Source of the DNA: Corynebacterium caspium DSM 44850
Lineage (GTDB): Bacteria; Actinomycetota; Actinomycetes; Mycobacteriales; Mycobacteriaceae
Direction: 5' to 3'
DNA: 64,000 nucleotides
Assembly (NCBI RefSeq): GCF_030440555.1
Contig: NZ_CP047118.1
Location: 1,612,001 to 1,676,000 of the forward strand
Shown here: positions 25,985 through 35,105 of the stretch, in pieces
Position numbering within the stretch: position 1 is the stretch's first letter
Layout: the number at the start of each line of letters is the position of its first letter
Notes under the pieces: model-generated
Seen by the model: the letters and a program-made list of their open reading frames with translations, nothing else
Database searches by the model: none
Told to the model about the DNA's origin: nothing
Position numbers and translations under genes: made by a program

Positions 25985-28450
25985 TTAGGGCCGCGTTCGG
26001 CGCACACTATTTGAATCCAATTCCACAATTAGGCTGGTAGCAAGCATAAGCAAAGTGGCCATCATGGGATGTAGCCACCCGGCAAGAGCCATCACAATGG
26101 ACACCACACTATAACTGGCCATAAACCAATAATTTCGACTTATAACCTTCACGACGCGTCGCGAAAGGGCAAAAAGTTCGGGGATCACACTCACATCTGA
26201 ACGCAACACCACGACATCAATACCATAATGTTCTTCTTTATCCCGCCGGATTACTGGCACAGTGTCCGTTATCAGAATGCCCACATCAGCCACCCCGAGA
26301 ACATCATTAAGGGAGGAATCCCCCACCAGCGCAGTTGTAGCACCGCGGGTATGGATGCCGCGCACCGTAGCCGCCTTACGGCCGGCCGAAATGCCTGCTA
26401 GCAGCCTACTTATCCCTAATCGATCTGCACATCGGCGCGCCACTGGATACATATCCCGGGACAACATAATAGTATCTAGCCCCATATCTTCTAGGGCTTC
26501 TACCGCTGCCGCAGCATCGGGTTTCATCTGGTCAGACATGCTTATGACCCCACGATCTTGGCCATCCCAGCGCACTACCAGCGGAGAATTAGCGGAAATA
26601 GCCGCCCGAGCCAGCGGGCCCATAATGTCTGAAACATAGCGCGGACGCCACACCGAGGCAGTGATTACCCGGCTAGTTCCCGGCAGCTCAATATTTCCGC
26701 TAAAAGTGCCATCATCGCTAACGGTTGCCTGGCTAACATCGATCCAGCGGGCCCCGGCTTCCCGATCCCGAGAGGCCCGCGCCGCCTGCACAATAGCTTT
26801 AGAAACCGGGTGGTCCGAATCTGCACATAAGGCTGCGGCCACTCGCAACACCAGGTTTTCATCCTCCCCAGGCGCAGGAGTAACTTTTTGTACCTTCATA
26901 GCGCTATCAACTAGCGTGCCAACGCGATTAAAAATCACGGTATCTACTTCAGTTAGATCCCGAAATTTCCACCCTTCACGCAATAACACGCCCCGCCGCG
27001 CCGCGGCATCGATACCTAAACGCAGTGGTAGTGCCATAGAAAGCGCATATGAAGTAGGCGCAATTACAGCAAGCACCGAAAGATAGACGGCAAAGGAGGC
27101 CACTACTTGGCGCGTTGCCAAATACCACATAAATGCCCCAAAAATAGCCAACCCAAAAGCTAGCGGAATAAACCTGCCGGCGGTACGAGTGGTATCTGAG
27201 AGCGCATTACGTTGGCGCTGTTGAATCAAACGCACCCATCGATCCACCGAAGAGGCTTGAGTGCGGTGACCAGTCATTTCGGCCCGAATTTTGAGCGGCT
27301 GATCTAAAACTAGCGCGCCGGCAAAAACCAGGTCATCAACTTTGACCCCACGCACCCCATGCGGCTCAATAACGCTGGGTTTAATATGTGCCGATCCCCC
27401 AACAACATGCCCATCCACAGGGATACGCTCCCCTGGCTGCACACTGACGTCATCACCAGGGTTGATTTCTGTAACTGGAACCTTCTTATTTCCCACCGTT
27501 ACCACGGTTCCCGGATCAACCTGTTCCGCGGCTAGCTCTGCTGGCAAGGAGGTGCGGGTTTGGAAGGAAATCATGCGTCCGATGAGCAATAAAGTGGTAA
27601 TCCCGCAGGCCACATCGAAGAAGAATTCCCAACCATCGTGGGTTACTCCCATCCAGATGGGGGCCCCGCGCCATTCAGGATCGCGCGCTGGGGTAAATAA
27701 TAAGGTGCCAATTGACCATAAATATGCCGAAATAATGGCAATAGAACTGGCGCCATCAAGGGCGGCAACTCCACGGCGCACTCCGCCTACAAAGGCCCGA
27801 TGAAAAGGCCAAGCGCACCAAGTCGCCACCGGAGTAGTTAGGACCATAATGACCCATTGCCAACCATAAAATTGCAAAGATTCCACATAAGTGAGCAGCA
27901 AAACTGGCACTGTTAATAGAATTGCTACTATCACGCGTCCCAAAGTAACCAGGCTGCGCGCAGTATATAGGGCATCAAAAGTTGTTAGGCTTTCGACGGG
28001 GGCCCGATATAAATATCCGGCATTTCGGAGCTCATTGGCAGCATTTTCTTTAGTGGCCGAAAGCTGGGTTAAAGGGGAGCGTAAATTACGCTGATGCCAG
28101 CGCATAAGGTGGCGACGTCGTGCGGCGGCGTCTTGAACTTCAACGCTATCTTCGCCATCAATATGCTGGTCAACACCTGGGCCGCCAGCTACTGCATAAC
28201 GCAAAGCCGCACTTTGGGTGAGCGTTGCCCGCAGATTATGGTCGGCAAAAATATCTTGGATTTCTTCTGCGGTGGTATTTTCTGGGGCAGTAATCCAAGC
28301 TTTTGGCGGAGAATAAACCACCCGCGCCTGCAATCCCGGAATCTTTCTTAATGAAGCTTCCACCACAGCTATTTGCGGCGCATCTGTTAGGCCCTCAATA
28401 TCAAAAACAAATGATGTTTTAGGGTCTAGGGTTATTTCTCCCCAATCCAT
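25985..28450 (-). CDS. catalytically degenerate P1B-type ATPase homologue in the haem operon
   Basis: The whole architecture of a metal P-type ATPase is present: an N-terminal HMA-like domain, a set of membrane helices, an actuator domain, and P and N domains. The key residues are lost, however. The phosphorylation motif DKTGTLT reads NRVGTLV, with Asn (codon 26927-26929) in place of the catalytic Asp. The membrane CPC motif is replaced by a PTS segment (AVIAPTSYALS). The actuator TGE is gone (IKPSVIEPHGV), the HMA domain has no CxxC, and GDGIND is GDSSLND. Only the HP motif (SDHPVSKAI) remains. The frame is 821 codons without interruption, so it appears to be kept as a non-pumping protein. 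The start is the ATG at 28450, 8 nt after GGGAGGAG. Confidence 0.9.
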   Translation of the reverse strand: MDWGEITLDPKTSFVFDIEGLTDAPQIAVVEASLRKIPGLQARVVYSPPKAWITAPENTTAEEIQDIFADHNLRATLTQSAALRYAVAGGPGVDQHIDGEDSVEVQDAAARRRHLMRWHQRNLRSPLTQLSATKENAANELRNAGYLYRAPVESLTTFDALYTARSLVTLGRVIVAILLTVPVLLLTYVESLQFYGWQWVIMVLTTPVATWCAWPFHRAFVGGVRRGVAALDGASSIAIISAYLWSIGTLLFTPARDPEWRGAPIWMGVTHDGWEFFFDVACGITTLLLIGRMISFQTRTSLPAELAAEQVDPGTVVTVGNKKVPVTEINPGDDVSVQPGERIPVDGHVVGGSAHIKPSVIEPHGVRGVKVDDLVFAGALVLDQPLKIRAEMTGHRTQASSVDRWVRLIQQRQRNALSDTTRTAGRFIPLAFGLAIFGAFMWYLATRQVVASFAVYLSVLAVIAPTSYALSMALPLRLGIDAAARRGVLLREGWKFRDLTEVDTVIFNRVGTLVDSAMKVQKVTPAPGEDENLVLRVAAALCADSDHPVSKAIVQAARASRDREAGARWIDVSQATVSDDGTFSGNIELPGTSRVITASVWRPRYVSDIMGPLARAAISANSPLVVRWDGQDRGVISMSDQMKPDAAAAVEALEDMGLDTIMLSRDMYPVARRCADRLGISRLLAGISAGRKAATVRGIHTRGATTALVGDSSLNDVLGVADVGILITDTVPVIRRDKEEHYGIDVVVLRSDVSVIPELFALSRRVVKVISRNYWFMASYSVVSIVMALAGWLHPMMATLLMLATSLIVELDSNSVRRTRP

Positions 28451-28989
28451 TTGAAAATCTCCTCCCGCCACAGGAATAGCAAAGTCATAACACCAGCTAC
28501 ACCCACAATAATCTGTGCTGAACCATCAACGGCATAAAGCGCCAAAGGGGCTTTTCCTACGGGATAAGCAGTGAGCACCGTCATAGTTCGGAACACAAAA
28601 TAGATGCTAAAGACAGAGACCGTATTAAAAGCAAATCTGGTGGTCTTATATCCCCTGATCAAACGACGCACAAAAAATGCGGCCACCAAAACAAGCCCCA
28701 TATTTAAACAGGCGAGGAAGATCGGAACCGTGAGGATCAGCCCCTCGAATTCTGGGCGATAATTTTCCCCCATACTCTGTTTCATGGCTGCAAGGAGTTC
28801 GGCGGGATCCAAAATTATGCTCACTGCCGCTGTCGCTTGGTGGATTAACTCAAAGAATAGGATTATCCCCCACAGCACGGAGATATAGTTCAGGGATTCC
28901 GGGGGCGTGGGAGCACCGGGGGTGCCAGGGGCGGCGGTACCAGCGGCACCGGGGGCACCAGGGGCATCAGGGGTATCTAGTTTATTCAC
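28432..28989 (-). CDS. four-helix membrane protein between hemB and the ATPase homologue
   Basis: The 185-residue protein begins with a Pro/Ala/Gly-rich tract (about residues 5-30) and then has four predicted membrane helices. The helices are around [58 protein letters not shown] and [16 protein letters not shown]. No family was recognised. It overlaps hemB by 4 bp and the ATPase-like gene by 19 bp, so all three are translationally linked. It may partner the degenerate ATPase. This is an inference from position. Confidence 0.8.
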   Translation of the reverse strand: MNKLDTPDAPGAPGAAGTAAPGTPGAPTPPESLNYISVLWGIILFFELIHQATAAVSIILDPAELLAAMKQSMGENYRPEFEGLILTVPIFLACLNMGLVLVAAFFVRRLIRGYKTTRFAFNTVSVFSIYFVFRTMTVLTAYPVGKAPLALYAVDGSAQIIVGVAGVMTLLFLWREEIFKWIGEK

Positions 28990-29969
28990 TGCAAAGCTTT
29001 CGCTGCGTCAATCGCAAAATAGGTAAGTATTTGGTCGGCACCAGCACGTTTGATACTGGTAAGAGATTCCATCATAACTGCGGGTCCATCGATCCAGCCC
29101 TTTTCGGCACCGGCTTTGATCATGGCATATTCGCCAGATACTTGATAGGCCGCCACAGGAAGCGGAGACATATCCGCCACTTGACGCAGCACGTCAAGGT
29201 AGGGCAGTGCGGGCTTTACCATCACGAAATCTGCCCCTTCTTGAATATCTAATTCAACTTCCAGCAGGGATTCGCGCGCATTGGCTGGATCCTGCTGGTA
29301 AGTGCGCCGATTGCCTTCTAATGAGGAACCCACGGCTTCCCGGAAGGGCCCAAAAAAGGCCGATGCATATTTGGCAGAATAAGCCATTATGGCTACTTCC
29401 TCATGGCCGGCAGCGTCTAGAGCAGCACGAATAGCCCCAACTTGGCCATCCATCATCCCAGAAGGGCTAATAATGTGGGCGCCGGCATTTGCCTGGGAAA
29501 CCGCCATATCGCAATAGAGCGGCAAAGTCGCATCATTATCTACGGTGCCATCGGCGCGCATTACCCCGCAATGCCCGTGATCGGTGAATTCATCCAAACA
29601 GGTATCGGCCATAATGAGTAATTCGTCGCCGAATTCTTGGCGCAGGCGCTGTATTCCCAGGTTCAAAATTCCTTCTGGATCCCAGGCAACTGAACCGGTG
29701 GCATCCTTTTTCGAGGCTAGCGGCACCCCGAATAAATCGACACATCGCACGCCTGCTTGCAAGGCGGATTCGGCAATACGCACTAGGGAATCTGCGGTGT
29801 GCTGGAATTGGCCAGGCATTGAAGTAATTTCGCGCGGGGTATCAATACCTTCGGCAATAAATAGCGGCAAAATAAAATCTGCCGGATGCAGGCGCGTTTC
29901 TGCCACGAGCTCTCGCATCGCAGCATTTTGGCGCAAGCGGCGCGGACGACGAACAGGGAAAGTAGACAC
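28986..29969 (-). CDS. hemB: porphobilinogen synthase (ALA dehydratase) HemB
   Basis: This enzyme condenses two 5-aminolevulinates to porphobilinogen. The two Schiff-base lysines are K200 ([17 protein letters not shown]) and K252 ([11 protein letters not shown]). The metal-binding loop reads [14 protein letters not shown] (122-135), so only two of the three zinc cysteines of the E. coli/human type remain and the middle one is Asp. That is a mixed ligand set, and metal dependence cannot be predicted from sequence. It lies 67 bp after hemD. Confidence 0.97.
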   Translation of the reverse strand: MSTFPVRRPRRLRQNAAMRELVAETRLHPADFILPLFIAEGIDTPREITSMPGQFQHTADSLVRIAESALQAGVRCVDLFGVPLASKKDATGSVAWDPEGILNLGIQRLRQEFGDELLIMADTCLDEFTDHGHCGVMRADGTVDNDATLPLYCDMAVSQANAGAHIISPSGMMDGQVGAIRAALDAAGHEEVAIMAYSAKYASAFFGPFREAVGSSLEGNRRTYQQDPANARESLLEVELDIQEGADFVMVKPALPYLDVLRQVADMSPLPVAAYQVSGEYAMIKAGAEKGWIDGPAVMMESLTSIKRAGADQILTYFAIDAAKALQ

Positions 29970-30036
29970 CTTATCTCCTAAAAAAATTCGATATATTTTG
30001 CAACCCGGCCAAACCTACCCACACAACCCACACTTG

Positions 30037-31713
30037 CTAGGCATTGCGTCGCACTCGCCGTTTTTTGCGCGGTGGCGGCAATTGTCCGGCCGCACGCAAA
30101 GCGGCAACATGTTCTGCAAGGGCATCTACTAGCTGATTAATCCCAGCTATTTCCGGCATGACATCTACTCGCAAGCCTAGTTCGCGCACCGTTTGGGCAG
30201 TCATTGGGCCAATTGCGGCAATGATAGTGCGCGGATGGGGTTTGCCGGCAATGCCCACTAGATTACGTGCCGTTGAAGAAGAGGTGAAGCAAACCGCATC
30301 GAAGCCACCGGTTTTGATCATGTCGCGAATTTCAGCAGCAGGTGGAGCAGCGCGAACTGTGCGATACGCCACTACATCGTCTACTTCCCAGCCGCGTTCG
30401 CGCAGGCCATCTACTAGCACCGCAGAACCTAGGTCAGCCCGGGGCAGCAAGACGCGGCCCACTGGGTCAAGGTCAGCAATATAATCTGGGAAAACGCGCA
30501 CTAAACCGCCGGCATTTTGTTCAGTAGCCGCGGGCTGGATTTCCGGATTGAGGCCGAGAGTGCGAATGGCTGCCGCAGTTTTTTCTCCTACTGCGCCTAA
30601 ACGGACGCCAGCAAAAGCGCGGGCATCGAGTCCAAATTCAGTTATTTTTTCCCACACCGCATTTACGGCATTAACTGAGGTGAAAATTACCCACTGGTAG
30701 CGGCCTTCGACGATGCCTTTAATGGCGCGTTCCATTTGGGCCGGGTTGCGGGGAGGCTCCAGAGAAATTGTGGGGACTTCCTGCGGAATTGCTCCGTGGG
30801 TAGAAAGTCGGGTGCTCATTTCTTGGGCTTGAAATTTTGCGCGGGGCACCAAGACGCGCCATCCATAGAGCGGACGATTTTCCCACCACGAATATTTTGA
30901 CCGAGAATCCACAGCAGTGCCCAGGGTTAAAACTAGCCGCCCTGGAAGCTCTCCTTCCATCTTGGCTAAGGTTGCTAATGTTCCTAAGGTCACATCATAG
31001 GTGCGCTGCAAGCGGGTGGTGCCATTTACGGTTAAGGAAATTGGGGTGCTGCCAGCTAGGCCTTGGGCGCTAAGTTCGGCTGCCACTGTGGCTAAATCTT
31101 CGCGCATTGCCTGTAAAACTAGGGGCTGGGGGGCGTGGGCAAGCTGCTGCCAATCTACTTCCCCTGAGGTGAGGTCGGCTTCGGTAAAAGTAGAACCTAA
31201 GGCTACCCCCGCAAAAGCCGGTACGGTGGCGGGTAAAGACATGCCCGGAACTACCTGAAATTCGATATTAGCTGCGGCAACGGCTGAAATTTCTTCTAAT
31301 ACGGCTTCTCGCGATAGTGGATTTCCGGTGACTAAACGGATGACATTAGCCCCGGTTGCCACGATTTCGCCTAATATTTTGGCGATTTCTGCGGCCGGAA
31401 TATTGCCGATTTCTCTAATATCTGCGGCTTTCGGGGCGGCTGGTCGCGGGGGACGACGCCTGGCTCCTCCAGCTTTTGCCTCTGCTACTAGCTGCTCATA
31501 GGCTGCTTCTGCGGCGGCAATCTTTTCTGCCGGGACTGCCAAATTAGTGGCCACAAGGTCGCGGACCTCGGGCAAGACTTCCGGCTCGGTGATAGCTATG
31601 GCGGTATTAGCCAAGATATCTCGGGCCCGAAGCGTCAGAAGGTCTGAATTGCCGGGCCCCGCACCGACAAACATCACTTTCCCCTGCGGGAAGGTCTGGG
31701 GCGGCTGAGGCAT
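30037..31713 (-). CDS. hemD: uroporphyrinogen III synthase HemD with N-terminal SUMT-like domain
   Basis: The protein is about 558 residues. The first half resembles uroporphyrinogen III methyltransferase (VGAGPGNSDLLTLRARDIL). The second half, from about residue 285, is uroporphyrinogen III synthase (WRVLVPRAKFQAQEMSTRL, WVIFTSVNAV, DAVCFTSSSTARNLVGI). It matches the fused HemD of M. tuberculosis (Rv0511), ending in a basic PPPRKKRRVRRNA tail. In the SUMT half the usual GGDPF segment reads TGNPL, so methylation of uroporphyrinogen is not assured. The first ATG (31719) is too close to AAAGAG, and the ATG at 31713 is better placed. Confidence 0.93.
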   Translation of the reverse strand: MPQPPQTFPQGKVMFVGAGPGNSDLLTLRARDILANTAIAITEPEVLPEVRDLVATNLAVPAEKIAAAEAAYEQLVAEAKAGGARRRPPRPAAPKAADIREIGNIPAAEIAKILGEIVATGANVIRLVTGNPLSREAVLEEISAVAAANIEFQVVPGMSLPATVPAFAGVALGSTFTEADLTSGEVDWQQLAHAPQPLVLQAMREDLATVAAELSAQGLAGSTPISLTVNGTTRLQRTYDVTLGTLATLAKMEGELPGRLVLTLGTAVDSRSKYSWWENRPLYGWRVLVPRAKFQAQEMSTRLSTHGAIPQEVPTISLEPPRNPAQMERAIKGIVEGRYQWVIFTSVNAVNAVWEKITEFGLDARAFAGVRLGAVGEKTAAAIRTLGLNPEIQPAATEQNAGGLVRVFPDYIADLDPVGRVLLPRADLGSAVLVDGLRERGWEVDDVVAYRTVRAAPPAAEIRDMIKTGGFDAVCFTSSSTARNLVGIAGKPHPRTIIAAIGPMTAQTVRELGLRVDVMPEIAGINQLVDALAEHVAALRAAGQLPPPRKKRRVRRNA

Positions 31714-31727
31714 ACTCATCTCTTTCT

Positions 31728-31801
31728 AAAAAAATAACAAGCGCGCAGGGAGGTGGTTTTTTAAGTTCCGAACCTCAAAATATTTTGAGGACCCCGCGCG
31801 C
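31728..31801 (-). terminator. composite hairpin with T-tract directly in front of hemD
   Basis: On the minus strand GCGCGCGGGG (31801-31792) pairs fully with CCCTGCGCGC (31750-31741), ten pairs with one G-U. The loop holds a second hairpin, the perfect 18-bp palindrome CCTCAAAATATTTTGAGG (31773-31790). The stem is followed at once by TTGTTATTTTTTT, which runs into the hemD ribosome site. This has the form of an intrinsic terminator or leader attenuator controlling hemD relative to the upstream hemA-hemC genes. Confidence 0.7.
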
Positions 31802-31808
31802 GCCGCTA

Positions 31809-31833
31809 AAAAATCGGTGTGGTATTACCACCA
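31809..31833 (-). terminator. possible terminator after the 124-residue gene
   Basis: On the minus strand GTGGTAATACCAC (a 13-base palindrome at 31819-31831) is followed within a few bases by a T6 tract. The loop is very short, so it could instead be an operator. It lies between the 124-residue gene and the larger hairpin before hemD. Confidence 0.4.
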
Positions 31834-31879
31834 TAGAAAAGATGGGCATAAATAGGAAACTGGTACGCTGTTTCGATCG

Positions 31880-32254
31880 CTAATTTAGCCCCGAAATAAA
31901 TTTCTCAATCTCGGTTGCGTATTCAGCGCCCTTAGTGGTGGAGATAATAATGATATCTACGGTGGCTCCTGCCAGCTCAATTACTAAACCTGGCCTAGGC
32001 CCACTGCCATGGCATACTGCAAATACCGCACTTGGACCACTTTCAAGAGTCCCGGTACTAGTTAAGCCTTTAATGCGAGTGGCTGATTGACGCAGCGCCA
32101 CGGCCAGATCTGCCAGGGAGAAAACATCGTCTACTACATGTACGCCGGTAATGGCCCGGATCGCCACTGTGAGATCGGAGCGGCGGGCCGCAACTTTTTC
32201 CCACCATTCCAGCTGCACTGTTAGTAGCGTATCGGTTATTTTGAGGGTTGCCAT
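31880..32254 (-). CDS. small conserved hypothetical protein between hemC and hemD
   Basis: The 124-residue protein has no membrane segment. Alternating strands at the start (TLLTVQLEWWEKVAARRSD) and the final DIIIISTTKGAEYATEIEKF segment resemble PH-like proteins known from actinomycetes, in which a beta barrel is capped by a helix. This is a pattern impression, not a match. It starts 10 bp after hemC, and its product may be cytoplasmic. There is nothing in it that points to an enzyme. Confidence 0.75.
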   Translation of the reverse strand: MATLKITDTLLTVQLEWWEKVAARRSDLTVAIRAITGVHVVDDVFSLADLAVALRQSATRIKGLTSTGTLESGPSAVFAVCHGSGPRPGLVIELAGATVDIIIISTTKGAEYATEIEKFISGLN

Positions 32255-32264
32255 TGGTTCTCCC

Positions 32265-33176
32265 CTATCGGGTCATGACCTCTGCGGCGCCATTTTGAAG
32301 TAATTCTTGGGCTAAAGCGATCCCAATTTCTGTGGCTGCAACCCGATCCCCGCTGCGTTCAGCCACGAGATGCATGGTTCCATCGAGGGCAAAAACTCCG
32401 GCTCTTAAGGTTAGTTCAGAACCATTTAGGGTGGCGTGGGCAGCTACTGGGGCGGTGCAGCCAGCTTCTAAAGTAGATAATAAACTGCGTTCGGCTTGGG
32501 CTCTATCGGTGGCATCGGGGCAGGCCAGAGCATCTAAAATTGCTACGATCTCACTATCAGTTGCCCGACATTCAATTGCTAAAGCGCCTTGGGCTGGGGC
32601 GGGCATGAACTCGCGCGGATCAAAGATTTCGGTGGCTACTTCCAGCATCTCTACTCGCGCTAAGCCAGCGGCGGCCAAAATAACGGCATCTAATTCGCCG
32701 TTATGAACTTTAGCCATGCGGGTATCAATATTGCCGCGTAAAGGCAAGATTTCTAGATCCGGACGACGCGCCCGCAATTGGGAAATACGCCGCGGTGCCG
32801 AAGTACCTACCCGTGCCCCTAAGGGCAAGGTTTCCAACTGTAAACCATCGCGGGCGATTAAGGCCTCGCGCGGATTTTCCCGGCGCGGCACTACCAGGTG
32901 GAAGCGCTCATCGGGGGCAGTGGGGAGATCCTTGAAAGAGTGCACAGCGATATCGCATTCGCCATTAGCCATAGCTTCGCGCAGGGCTTGGGTAAATACT
33001 CCGACCCCGATACGTTCTACCGGCGCCATATTTACGTCACCAGCGGTGGTGACGATGTGTAATTCTGCCTGGTGCCCCAGGTTTTGAATAGCATCGCGCA
33101 CGTGTCCAGATTGGGTAGTGGCAAGCTTGGAGCCACGCGTACCGATGCGCAAATTCTGGGGATCTAAGGCATTCAT
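32265..33176 (-). CDS. hemC: porphobilinogen deaminase (hydroxymethylbilane synthase) HemC
   Basis: This enzyme polymerises four porphobilinogens to hydroxymethylbilane. The dipyrromethane-cofactor cysteine is C240 in [14 protein letters not shown]. The conserved Asp is in [10 protein letters not shown] (D83), and the Arg-rich loop [14 protein letters not shown] starts at 127. The 303-residue length is normal. The start overlaps the hemA stop (ATGA). Confidence 0.97.
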   Translation of the reverse strand: MNALDPQNLRIGTRGSKLATTQSGHVRDAIQNLGHQAELHIVTTAGDVNMAPVERIGVGVFTQALREAMANGECDIAVHSFKDLPTAPDERFHLVVPRRENPREALIARDGLQLETLPLGARVGTSAPRRISQLRARRPDLEILPLRGNIDTRMAKVHNGELDAVILAAAGLARVEMLEVATEIFDPREFMPAPAQGALAIECRATDSEIVAILDALACPDATDRAQAERSLLSTLEAGCTAPVAAHATLNGSELTLRAGVFALDGTMHLVAERSGDRVAATEIGIALAQELLQNGAAEVMTR

Positions 33177-34573
33177 GCTGATTTCTGTGGGGTCCTCTCC
33201 CGCTGGGCAGCATTTGGGGGACGCTGCGTCTGAAAATCTTGCGAAGGCAATTGACTAGCCGCTACAGCAACGCTGCGACCAGCATCTGTTCCTTCAAGAT
33301 CCGCACTGGAAAGTCCAAAGAATTCCTGCAGTGCTGTCTCATAAGAAACCACCCCAGATTCTACCGCTAGCTCTTTGGCTTTGATGGTGGGATGGTGCAA
33401 AAGTTTATCTACAACTCGGCGAACAGTGCGGGTGACCTCGCCAAACTCTTCCACAGACATATCTGGTACTCGCCCTTGTAGGCGCGATAATTCAGCTTCT
33501 ACTAAGCCTTGAGCTTGCCGTCTTAAGGCAGCAACTGCCGGTACGACCCCGCGCACCCGCTGTTCAGAGCAATAGCTTTGTAATTCCTCAGCCACAATTT
33601 GCTGGGCGAGCTCACTATCAGGATTAATTACTTCCGAGTGGGCGGTGCGCAAGGTTTCAATATTGACCAGATGCACCCCCGGTTGGGTGGCCGCGGTGGG
33701 CTCAATATCACGCGGGAGGGAGAGATCCACCAGCATCAAATTATGGCCTGCTGGCAAATGCAAGGCTAGATCCCCAGCGGTAATAGTGAATTCATCAGCG
33801 CCAGTGGCAGAAACTACAATATCTACCTCAGGCAGTACCTTTGAGCGGTCTTTAAACGCTATGACCTCAGCATTTACTCCAGCTTGGCGGGCATGTTCAG
33901 CTAATCTTTCGGCGCGCTCGTAGGTGCGGTTAGCAATAATTAGGGTTTCTACCCCTAAACGTCCCAGGTGTGTGGCCGCTAGCGAGGCCATAGCTCCCGC
34001 CCCCAAAACTAGGGCTTTACGTCCCTTAAGATCTGCAGACCCAAGGACCTCGAGGGCTTCATCGAGAGCAAAAGAAACCATAGAAGCCCCAGCTTCATCA
34101 ATATCGGTTTCCGTATGTACTCTTTTGCCTGCATGAAGCGCTGTTTGGGTAAGGGAATGCAAAGTAGCCCCCACCGTGCCCTTATGCATGGCTTCTTGAT
34201 AAGCCGAACGTACCTGGCCAATAATTTGCTGTTCCCCAATCACCATGGAGTCCAGCCCGGAGGCCACGGTGAGCATATGTTCGGCGGCAGCATCGGCATA
34301 ACGCACATATAGATAGCTGCGTAACGTATCTAAATCCACCCCAGAAACTTCATGGAGCACATTAACTACATCTTGTACCCCGGTATGGAAGCTATTTGTA
34401 ACTGTATAGACTTCCAAACGGTTACAGGTAGAAATAATCATGGCTTCTGATAAGGAAGCCTTATTAACCAGTCGGGTGGTGGAATCATTACGTATCACAT
34501 CATCCATGCTCAATCTTTCGAGCAAGGAAACTGGTGCCGACTGATGGGACATCCCCACTACGAGCACACTCAC
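33173..34573 (-). CDS. hemA: glutamyl-tRNA reductase HemA
   Basis: This enzyme reduces glutamyl-tRNA(Glu) to glutamate-1-semialdehyde, the entry point of haem synthesis and its usual control point. The catalytic cysteine is C50 in [10 protein letters not shown]. The NADPH-binding loop [18 protein letters not shown] is near residue 185, followed by the dimerisation helix. The C-terminal tail after about 430 is Gln/Pro-rich and variable. The start is GTG (34573). The hemA-hemC overlap and 10-bp gap to the next gene mark an operon. Confidence 0.97.
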   Translation of the reverse strand: MSVLVVGMSHQSAPVSLLERLSMDDVIRNDSTTRLVNKASLSEAMIISTCNRLEVYTVTNSFHTGVQDVVNVLHEVSGVDLDTLRSYLYVRYADAAAEHMLTVASGLDSMVIGEQQIIGQVRSAYQEAMHKGTVGATLHSLTQTALHAGKRVHTETDIDEAGASMVSFALDEALEVLGSADLKGRKALVLGAGAMASLAATHLGRLGVETLIIANRTYERAERLAEHARQAGVNAEVIAFKDRSKVLPEVDIVVSATGADEFTITAGDLALHLPAGHNLMLVDLSLPRDIEPTAATQPGVHLVNIETLRTAHSEVINPDSELAQQIVAEELQSYCSEQRVRGVVPAVAALRRQAQGLVEAELSRLQGRVPDMSVEEFGEVTRTVRRVVDKLLHHPTIKAKELAVESGVVSYETALQEFFGLSSADLEGTDAGRSVAVAASQLPSQDFQTQRPPNAAQRERTPQKSA

Positions 34574-34686
34574 GTTGGTGTCACCACTTTCTTCGCCTGC
34601 CAGGAGCTAATTGCAGCCAACCATCACTAGTACGAAAGCTAGACGGAAGCAATATCACACTCGCCCCTTCCGCGCTGCCCAATAAG

Positions 34687-34705
34687 GGACAGTTTTAACT
34701 GGTCC
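34687..34705. promoter_or_regulatory. inverted repeat upstream of hemA, candidate operator
   Basis: GGACAGTTTTAACTGGTCC holds the 10-base palindrome AGTTTTAACT-like core flanked by GGAC and GGTCC. It sits about 115 bp before the hemA start and next to a TATTATTCT stretch on the minus strand that could be part of a -10 element. No known regulator motif was matched. Confidence 0.4.
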
Positions 34706-34726
34706 AAGAATAATAGGCATGTACTG

Positions 34727-35002
34727 TTATCCCAACATAGCGCGGCCTAAGTCCTGGTTATCAACTTCCCAGCACGCAAATTCTTCCCCATCAAGTAAGA
34801 CCACCGGGACTCTATCCCCGAATTCCGCAGCCAATTCAGGATCCCCAGCGATGCTGCGCACCACCATAGACGCCCCCGCCGCAGCCACCACTGGACGAAT
34901 CTGGGCTTCTATTCGCACACAAGATCCACAATCTGGGCGCACAATAAGCTCCACCCGCGCCGGTGCATTGCGGCTGCTATCCGACACCCCCGCCTGCCCC
35001 AT
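34727..35002 (-). CDS. glutaredoxin-like protein (Rv0508-like)
   Basis: The 91-residue protein carries a thioredoxin fold with CxxC at C25/C28 (VRPDCGSCVR). A RVPVVLLDGEEF segment provides the cis-Pro. This matches the short glutaredoxin-like family next to hemA in Mycobacteriales. It would act as a small dithiol reductant, with unknown partner. It is upstream of hemA on the same strand and divergent from the HAD phosphatase gene. Confidence 0.88.
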   Translation of the reverse strand: MGQAGVSDSSRNAPARVELIVRPDCGSCVRIEAQIRPVVAAAGASMVVRSIAGDPELAAEFGDRVPVVLLDGEEFACWEVDNQDLGRAMLG

Positions 35003-35105
35003 CTAGGCCTCCTATAGAACTGTATCTAGCCGACTTTTCTGCTTAGCTTACGCCGACTTAAGCAGTACCTCAGATTCACCACAGCTGTTGGGTAAGCTAG
35101 GCCTC

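Noticed and set aside
25976..25998. DtxR-like sequence TAAAGTTAGGCTT before hemE
   Set aside because: Only about 12 of 19 positions fit, and it lies over the end of the preceding coding sequence.
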